Assembly: GCA_027924585.1 (NCBI GenBank)
Contig: BSBM01000232.1
Location: forward strand, 24,091,501 to 24,155,500
Origin: Larix kaempferi
Taxonomy: Eukaryota > Streptophyta > Pinopsida > Pinales > Pinaceae
Direction: 5' to 3'
Length of the DNA: 64,000 nucleotides
This document shows, piece after piece, positions 56,972 through 64,000 of the stretch. The position numbers and the translations under genes are program-made. Numbering within the stretch: position 1 is the stretch's first letter; every line of letters begins with the position of its first letter. Below the pieces are notes generated by a model that saw only the letters and a list, made by a program, of their open reading frames with translations, ran no database searches and was not told the origin of the DNA.

Positions 56972-56976
56972 ACAAG

Positions 56977-57776
56977 ATTGATAATAAATATGGATAAAAA
57001 AGGTGGGGGGAAATGACTATTTATAGACTAAAACCCACCCCCTTTTAACCTCTGACAAACCATAGGGTTAAAATGAACTCAAACTGAGCTTTTTCAGCAA
57101 TTTTAAAAGAGTTACGTTGAAGCATTTGGAGACTATAGACGATCCTTTCCAAAACGGTTCAGGGAAACTAAACAAGTTTCACTAAAAACTCAACTTCTCA
57201 AGTGTTTTGGCGGTTTGGGACGAGTTGCATCGTTGTTTTGAAAGGGTTGCGCTAAAGTGTTTCGATGACTTTGGATGAGTCTTTCTTAATCATTTCGACA
57301 TGCTTGAGCAAGTTTCACTAACAAATCCATCTATCACTGTATCAGCAAAATTACTTGAGATATGCCAAATTGTTTCAGTGAAATTTTCCAATTCATGCAA
57401 TATCGTGACGCTTATGAGACAATATGTCGAAACATTGACAGATTCAAAAAACTTGACCGATATGTCAGCGAACTGAGAAAAACTTGTCAAAATGTCAAAA
57501 TTCAAGGAAAATCGTCGAAGTGCAAAAACTTGAAAAAATATTAAGTGTTTGTCTCTCTTAGTGGAATCAAGTCTTAATAAAATACTTGACTAAGTCTAAG
57601 GAGAAACCAAAACTTGCTCAAGGTGTAAAAATTCAAGGAGGGGCCCCATCATTTCCAAAAGGAATAATGAGGAAGGTGGTTGTAGCTGCAACAATTGGCA
57701 ATGGAGTTAAAGAATATTAGATCTCTGAAACAAAATAATTAATCCCTTAGCCTATGACAAATTAACTGGTACTTGC
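56977..57776 (-). mobile_element. LTR-like promoter region on minus, split by element O
   Basis: On minus, AAAACCGGGGCC precedes a possible LTR start TGCAAGTACC at 57777, and a TATA box TATAAATAG is at 57025-57018. Element O is inserted about 45 bp downstream. It may be the 3' LTR of Ty3/gypsy copy B, or the LTR of an element with the 42-46 kb gene. Short repeats with TTTCGACAT and GTTTCA lie in 57240-57460. No second copy confirms it. Confidence 0.4.
57018..57025 (-). promoter_or_regulatory. TATA box (minus)
   Basis: Minus reads TATAAATA inside GTCTATAAATAGTC. Transcription would go left into element O and, before that insertion, into 46692. Confidence 0.5.
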
Positions 57777-58928
57777 AGGCCCCGGTTTTTTTGTTAAGTG
57801 ACCTCTTAGGGTAGGAGTTGTAGTATCATTCATCTGTCTTTTATGTTTTAAACAATCCCAGTTCAAGCCTAAGAGAGGTAGCAGAAAGATCAAGTATTAT
57901 TCAATAGGTGTACTCATGGATAGCTTAATTTAGAATTTTGCAACTACTCTCCCAAGGCCAGGTTATGGATTTCATTTTTCGGACTGATTCTCCCAATGCA
58001 TACTTGAGGCATGACACCACAGGGTAAGTGACAAAGTTATATAAGTGCAAATCATTGTTCCTTGTCTCTTACACTATAGACAGAGATTTGCTACCAACAA
58101 GCATCCATAGCCTTGACAGAGTTGTCTCTTGCACATGTTTTACAACTGAGTGCTCTGGTCCCATTCTATTATATGTTTTCATAGTATATGAGACTTTATT
58201 TGTTCTCTTTAGAGAATTTATTCTTAGTAGTACTTTTATATGGGGGATGTGACTCAGTAATCCTTTGACATGAATGGGATAGCATATGGAGTCATTTTGA
58301 TTTTCTATGCACTCGTGAGGTCTTGTTTCCTTCCCATGGATCGACCACTAGTAAACATTTAAAGAACACAGTCAATTATATGTTGAGGTGGGTGGATATT
58401 TAGGAGCGTAACTAAAATATCTTCCGAGAATGTTCATAAAAAAGTTTAATACAATTCTCTTGCAAAATTGATTAGTATGATACCCGCTTTTCAATAAACC
58501 AAATACATGGGCTATTTGACAGATGGGATGAGATCCTTTCGAATGATAGTGCTAGAAAGTGCATCACCAACTCCTCACCCTAAGAAGTAACTCTAGGAAT
58601 CACAACGTTTCCCACAAACTATGAAAAATGGACTTATATACAGGTTGAGGGATGCTCAAAATAATTTTGAGATCAGTATTTTCCCATTCTACACTCTAAT
58701 TACTAAACTCAACTTTACTAAAACCAAGGATAAAGAAAAAGCAATGAACTGAAACCAAAGTACTGGGCTAAAATGAACGAAACCAAACAAAAGCAAGGCT
58801 GAAACAAAGTAAACTAAGTGGTATAAATCAAATCAATGAGGGAAAGACTTTATTTATGTACAAGATTGGTTTTCCCTCTAACTAAGTGAAGTATTGTTTT
58901 AAAGATTGACCATTCACAAGGAGAGAAT
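57777..58928 (-). other. 3' non-coding region of Ty3/gypsy copy B
   Basis: No domain recognised on either strand. Lies between the integrase end and the possible LTR. Confidence 0.45.
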
Positions 58929-61900
58929 CTACCTCCCCTTCCATGTCTTGTAGTGTGTATGTATTGGGGCCAATATTTTCATCGATAATGTAGGTACCAA
59001 GCCATAAATGTTGAAACTTTTCTTCCCCTTTTCTTCATGAGGCTTGTCTCGTTTTAGGACCCAAACCCCTACTTCAAACTCCTTTTTTCTTTCCCAACTA
59101 TTTTCGAACAATTTTTTGACTATATATTGATGATCCGCGAACTTTTTCGTATCCTTCACTCTTTCCTCTTCAAGTCTCAACAAGGTATTGATTCGCTCTT
59201 GTATAATATGACTATTATACCCTCTTGAGGCTTGGGTTAACTGTAGGGAAGGAAAAAGTATGTTGCGGGGGAGAATGTATTCTTTCCCATAGACTAGGGT
59301 AAAAGGTGAGAATCCTGAGGAATTCTTTGGTGTGATCCTATCATCCCATAGAGCATTGTTCCAACTTTGTTTTTCAATGACATTTTTCTTCAAGATTCTA
59401 ATAAGATTTTTGTTTGTTGATTTTGCTAACCCATTCCATTGAGGATAATAGTAGGAAGAATAATGCAATTTAAACCCCTTTCTAAAGAAAAATCATTTAG
59501 TTTTAATGAGGAAAAATATGAAGCATTATCAAATACTGGGGAAATTGGAACCCAAAACCTGGTTATGATGTTCTCTTCCAAGAATTTGATGACTGCCTCC
59601 TCGTTGAGACTGCGAAGCGGAATCGATTTTGTCCAATGTGTGAAGTAGTTTGTGGCATTGAGGATATAATGATGTCGTTTCGAGGAATTCGGGTTGATTT
59701 CACCTATAACATCCAAGCCCCACTGTTCAAATGGTTCTGTGATAACCACAGGATGTAAAGGTACTGTTGGTTTTATCTCTCTTCTGACGCTCTTTTAATG
59801 GATAACACACTTCCAAGAGTAAGCATGTGAGTCTTTAAACACAGTTGGCCAGTAGTGACATGCTTTTAGTATTTTATGCATGGAGGTCTCTCCATAGTAA
59901 TGTCCCCCCATGGTTCTATCCTGTAATTCAACCAAAACGTTCTCTACATCTTCCTTTTCCAAACTTCTTAGGAGAATGTTGTCATAGTTCTTCTAGAACA
60001 AAACTCCATCGATAGTATGATACAATGTTGATTTTAGACAAAGATCTCTTCTCTTCTTTGAACTCCAATGCTCTATATCATATCCATGTTGCAGGTATTG
60101 TAATAAATCACGATACTAGGATTCAATAGCAACAATAGTAATGAACCTCTTGTAAACTTACATCTGCTTCATCACCCCTACCTTCGACTTCTCCTTCTGA
60201 GTTATCTAAGAATAGCATGCACAATCCTTGACCTTTGATAATAGTTGCAGGTTTGAATTCTAGGTCATATTCTTGTAAATCCATAACCCAGTTCCCTTGT
60301 CTTTCTCCCAACTCTTTATGTACAAAAAGTGATCTAATTGTCGGGTGAGGAACTGTGACTTTGGTCCTATTTTCCAAAATATAGCATCTGAACAGTTTTA
60401 CCTCCTTAAAGAATGCATAAGCCTGTTTATTTATATCTAGGTAATTCATTTCAACACCCTGCAAATCAGTGCTCATGAATTAAATTGGATACTCATCCCC
60501 TTTCTCCGCCTTTCTGAGTGAGCATTGCCGCAAGGGAATGGTCATATGTGAATGTGTAGATTATGAAGTCCTTTCCAAAATCATGATTTCTCAATGAAGG
60601 TGCAACAACAATCATTGCCTTGATTCGTTGGAAGGCACCATTTTCAATATCTGTCCATTTAAATTTTGTGTCTTGTGATATCATTTGCTACAGGGGTTTT
60701 ACTTTTTGGAAAAAATCGGAAGCAAAACTGAGAACAAAACTAATCTTCCCCATAAAATATTGCATCTCTTTCTTATTGTAGGGCATAGGAGTCTGTAAAA
60801 TAGTGTGTATACGTTCTGAATACATAGAGACTCCCTTCTTCGAAATAATATGTACCAGCAATCTCCCTTCTAAAAAACCAAAGATACTCTTCTTGGGGTT
60901 GATTCTCTGCACCTTTTGAATATTTTCTTCAGATGATGAAAGTGGTATTCTCTTCTTGAGAACACAGTGACATCATCAAGGTATATAACCACACTATGGA
61001 TGATCAATTCATGGAATGAAGTATCCATGGACCCTTGGAATGTGTCTCCTTCATTCATCATACCAAATGGAATCCTACGGAAGGGTAATGAACCCCACTT
61101 CGTACGAAAAGTGGTTTTCAACAATCTTCCTTAGCCACAAGCACTTGATTATATCTTGAAAACTAGTCTAATAGAGAAAGCATTTCAAATCCAGAGACGA
61201 GTTGGAAAATATTTTCCATAGGAGGAACATGGTAATTATCTTTGTGAGAGTCCCTATTGAGATTTCAAAAATCTGCACATAACCGGATTTCCCATGACTT
61301 TTTTCGTACTGGTACCAAATTATCCACCCACTCTGAATTCCTAACTTTAAATATTATGTTGGTGTCTAAGTATTTTTTCATTTTTTTTGAATGAATGGTT
61401 CTAGCGTTGGGTGTACCTTTCATATTTTTTTTCTGAAATGTTTTGACACTCGACTTAATAGGAATGACATGTTGTATGATGCGAGTTCCATATGTTTTCA
61501 GCTTATCGTAATTCCAGGAAAAGATATCTTTATATTTCTTAAAGAGATGAGTAAATATTCGTCTTTCCCTTGGAAAGCAACACATTCCCATATTCATGTA
61601 TATAGGATCCCTTGATGTTCCCATATTTACCAGTTCAAATTGCACGAAGGAGATGTTGGTATTAACATGCTTCCTAAAGTTGTGTTGCAAATCAAAAATA
61701 TTTTCAAGTGTGTGCACTCCTTTAGGTATACAATTTCCTACAATTTGACTTCCATTTTCTCAAATATATCCAAGTTCGTTTGATGTTCTTAATCAGCGAT
61801 AATAGATCCCTTTAAGGTACCCTCATCTATTAAGAAATCAATAAGTTGTTGATCATCTTCAAACACTCTCCAATTGGTCACATTGTCTAGAAAAAACTCG

Positions 61901-62590
61901 GCCTGAAAAGTAGTTCAATGGAAAACTTGTCATTAAGAGGAATCAAATGTGATGCATTGTTTGCCAATAAAGCAGCTGCAACATTCATTGACCTAGGAAT
62001 AGAATTAATATTGAAAGCTTCAAAGTTTGAAATCAAATTCCATACCTTATTATGGTACCCCTTTAAGTTTGGAAACAAACAATGTATGGTTTTTTTTTTT
62101 CGACCTTCCTAACAATTATCTCTAAATCACCAAAACCATTCAAATATTTTACGTTTAAATCAATGGCCTTCTTGAGACCTTGAATGAGGGCCTCATATTT
62201 GGCAATGTACTTATTCATGTATTCAAATTCTAACCTACGGGAGAGATAATTTTTATGCTTTTTGGGATAAAAAAGGACACATATGGCCCCTACATCCTCC
62301 TACATCTTTGATCCATTAGAAAACAAAGTCCAAAAAACTGATTCTATACTTTATCTAGAATCTAAGTCATTTTCTAAGCTTACGTCAGCAACTAACTCAA
62401 CTATATTACAGTCATTATCATTAGCCCGTGAAAACTGAAGGAGATCGGGATGTGTGTCTGATTCATGGCTGGTAATATTTGTTTGATAACAACCTGGTTC
62501 ACTTTCTAGAAAATAGTTACCAAGGACTGAATGTATGAAATTTATTGGTTCATTTTTTCCTTCCAAATCCGTGACAATAATATTCATGTG
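58929..62590 (-). pseudogene. Ty3/gypsy pol remnant (copy B)
   Basis: On minus the order is an RNase H-like domain (about 62345-61900: FWTLFSNGSKM, IAKYEALIQGL, VWNLISNFEAFNI), a linker with NWRVFEDDQQLIDFL (about 61870), reverse transcriptase (61717-60700: DNLVPVRKKSWEIRLCADF, IPFGMMNEGDTFQGSMD, VVIYLDDVTVFSRR, INPKKSIFGFL), the usual RNase H (60684-60123) and integrase (59749-58929). In integrase, the Asp in GLDVIGEI and in FDNASYF are kept, but LAKSTNKNLIRI has Lys for the catalytic Glu. Gag and the 5' end are missing. Domain order matches copy A. Confidence 0.85.
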
Positions 62591-62891
62591 TGTCTCTTTG
62601 TTTACCTTATCTGATTTGTCTTATTTTGATAAGGGAGCCACAAATTAGACATATCAGTGGAAAAGTATCCTTTTATTTTACTGGACTAGGCCCTTCTCAA
62701 AAACTGTTACGGAGAAAACTTCCTATGGCTTGGGGTAGACCACAACAGACAGTTGACTACCAGAAAATAACTCAATTCCCAATGCAATGCTATATAAATG
62801 ACAATGCTAAGATAATGGAGAATATAACCAACCTTGAACCGGATGTTCGATGTAGATCCCCGTTGAAGCTTTCAATTTGTGCACTTGAACC

Positions 62892-63605
62892 TGCAAATTA
62901 GTCTTGACAGCCAATACACAACAAGCACATATAATATATGAAAGACATTAACATCATCAATAGAAATGGTCCATGATATCATAAGTAAATGCAACCCAAT
63001 GTAATATAAACAACATTCACAACATTAATGGACGAGAATATGAGTATTTCTATTAATGAATAATAAGAAGTACAATGTAATACAACCTCTTTCCGACAAC
63101 CAATCTGAACCAAGAACTGGGTCTCTCCACTTGTGCCTCCACCACTTCAATCCTCCATAATATGGCAAACTCAAACTATGAAAAGGAGTTTGGGAGGTGA
63201 ACATAAGAAGTTCACACAAGGATCAATGAGTGTAGACTCAAGTCACGGCAAAAATCCACTAGAGTTCTCTTTCTTTCTCTTTCTCCTCCCTTCCATATGC
63301 CATAAGAGCTCAATATATAGCCTTCCAAAGGAAAGTGAAAGGACACATCGAAGTGTTTCGGGGCAAATGGAGGGCCAAAGGTCACCCTAAGACCGCTTTT
63401 TGGGAGTAAAAGGTAATTTTCTAGTGACTTTTACCATTTTACTTAGCAACCACGGGATATAGTGGAACAACTCGCGTGTGCTAAAGTGGAACAACTAGCG
63501 TACAGGAAGAAAAATAGGGGGAAAGTGTTTTTGAAGGACATAAAATGAATCTGAGTCAGTGAAATGGATCCTGATGCTCACAAGGTGGAAAATTACGCTG
63601 TAACA
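62892..63605 (-). mobile_element. LTR of a minus relative of the gag-protease element
   Basis: On minus begins TGTTACAGC at 63605 and probably ends TTTGCA at 62892, 714 bp. TATA-like CTATATATT is at about 63319-63311. Polypurine tract and the first bases match 13531-13552. As the tract lies to the right, this is the 3' LTR of an element that runs off the window. Confidence 0.7.
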
Positions 63606-63618
63606 AATGCCCCCTAAT
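63606..63618 (-). other. Polypurine tract before the minus LTR
   Basis: Minus reads ATTAGGGGGCATT, as at 13531-13543. Confidence 0.8.
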
Positions 63619-64000
63619 GTGTGAGGTCAAAGAATGGTGCTACGATGGCCGAAATACATTATAAATCTCAGAAGTGGAGTGATGGAGACACAAGTGGAAG
63701 GAGCATCTTACTCATCATAATACAATAATATCTCTGAGTACATGTCGGTATAAGACAACAATCTGATACAATGGCCATGAATAGGAAGTACATAGTGAAT
63801 ACATGTCATAAGTGATCATAGCCATGATCCCTCTACAGTAAAATATGGTTCCCTGTTGAAAAGGGAACAACTGGTGCAAACTGGAGGTACAAACTACTGA
63901 TATCTGAGAGATGATATCTCAGATGTAAAGTCATGCTCATAAGTAGCATACTAAATGCCACTATTGCCTGGGGTCTTCTACACAAATAATCTACGGTGCA
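63619..64000 (-). other. 3' internal end of the minus gag-protease relative
   Basis: Non-coding; minus ATTTATAATGTATTTCGGCCA (about 63665-63645) matches the 3' end at about 13480-13500. The coding part would lie beyond 64000. Confidence 0.6.

Noticed and set aside
62892-63605. LTR as the 5' LTR of Ty3/gypsy copy B
   Set aside because: No primer site at its left end, copy B lacks gag next to it, and the polypurine tract on the right makes it a 3' LTR of another element.

Overview
This window looks like intergenic DNA of a very large seed-plant genome, most likely a gymnosperm. It is AT-rich and contains no intact cellular protein gene. Almost all of it is decayed LTR retrotransposons inserted into and beside one another. 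Copia primer sites match the 3' end of plant initiator Met tRNA, which supports a plant source. The organism is inferred from content; nothing in the sequence names it.

Layout. 1-8982: two Copia copies of one family meet tail to tail and share a single LTR (1392-2012). The plus copy (X) runs in from the left edge. The minus copy (Y) ends in a second LTR at 8378-8982. Between reverse transcriptase remnants and the LTR, Y carries about 2.2 kb of stacked tandem arrays. 8983-14395: a plus-strand gag-protease element with no polymerase, one long reading frame with three nonsense codons, a C-terminal hydrophobic part, a 52-bp array and an 850-bp LTR. 14950-19395: gag and the 2.56-kb 3' LTR of another Copia element. 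19396-25950: AT-rich DNA, a proline-rich pseudogene on minus, and 2.4 kb of short self-complementary motifs. 25955-28050: minus-strand Ty3/gypsy remnant. 28055-35735: a plus Copia element whose reverse transcriptase is split by an internally deleted Copia element (31641-35364) with a perfect 5-bp target duplication. 35740-41502: minus Ty3/gypsy element. 41503-42192: solo LTR related to the X/Y family. 42450-45925: unrecognised decayed coding region on minus. 46698-56971: a complete Copia element with target duplication ACAAG, split by about 4.3 kb of foreign DNA that holds a tRNA-Gly gene, a broken tRNA-Asp, a long hairpin and very AT-rich sequence. 56977-62590: minus LTR-like promoter region and a Ty3/gypsy element. 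62892-64000: LTR and 3' internal end of a minus relative of the 9-14 kb element.

No genes here work together as a cell pathway. The shared logic is the retrotransposon cycle: LTR promoter, tRNA primer site, gag, protease, integrase, reverse transcriptase/RNase H, polypurine tract, LTR. Each element has lost catalytic residues or whole domains. The only feature likely to work in the cell is the tRNA-Gly(GCC) gene at 52222-52292.

The points most worth following are the shared-LTR convergent pair, LTR hairpins that keep loop and pairing but change stem sequence, the array turnover in X and Y, the RNase H-like domain placed before reverse transcriptase in two Ty3/gypsy copies, and the polymerase-less gag-protease family. 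All boundaries and identities were judged by eye.
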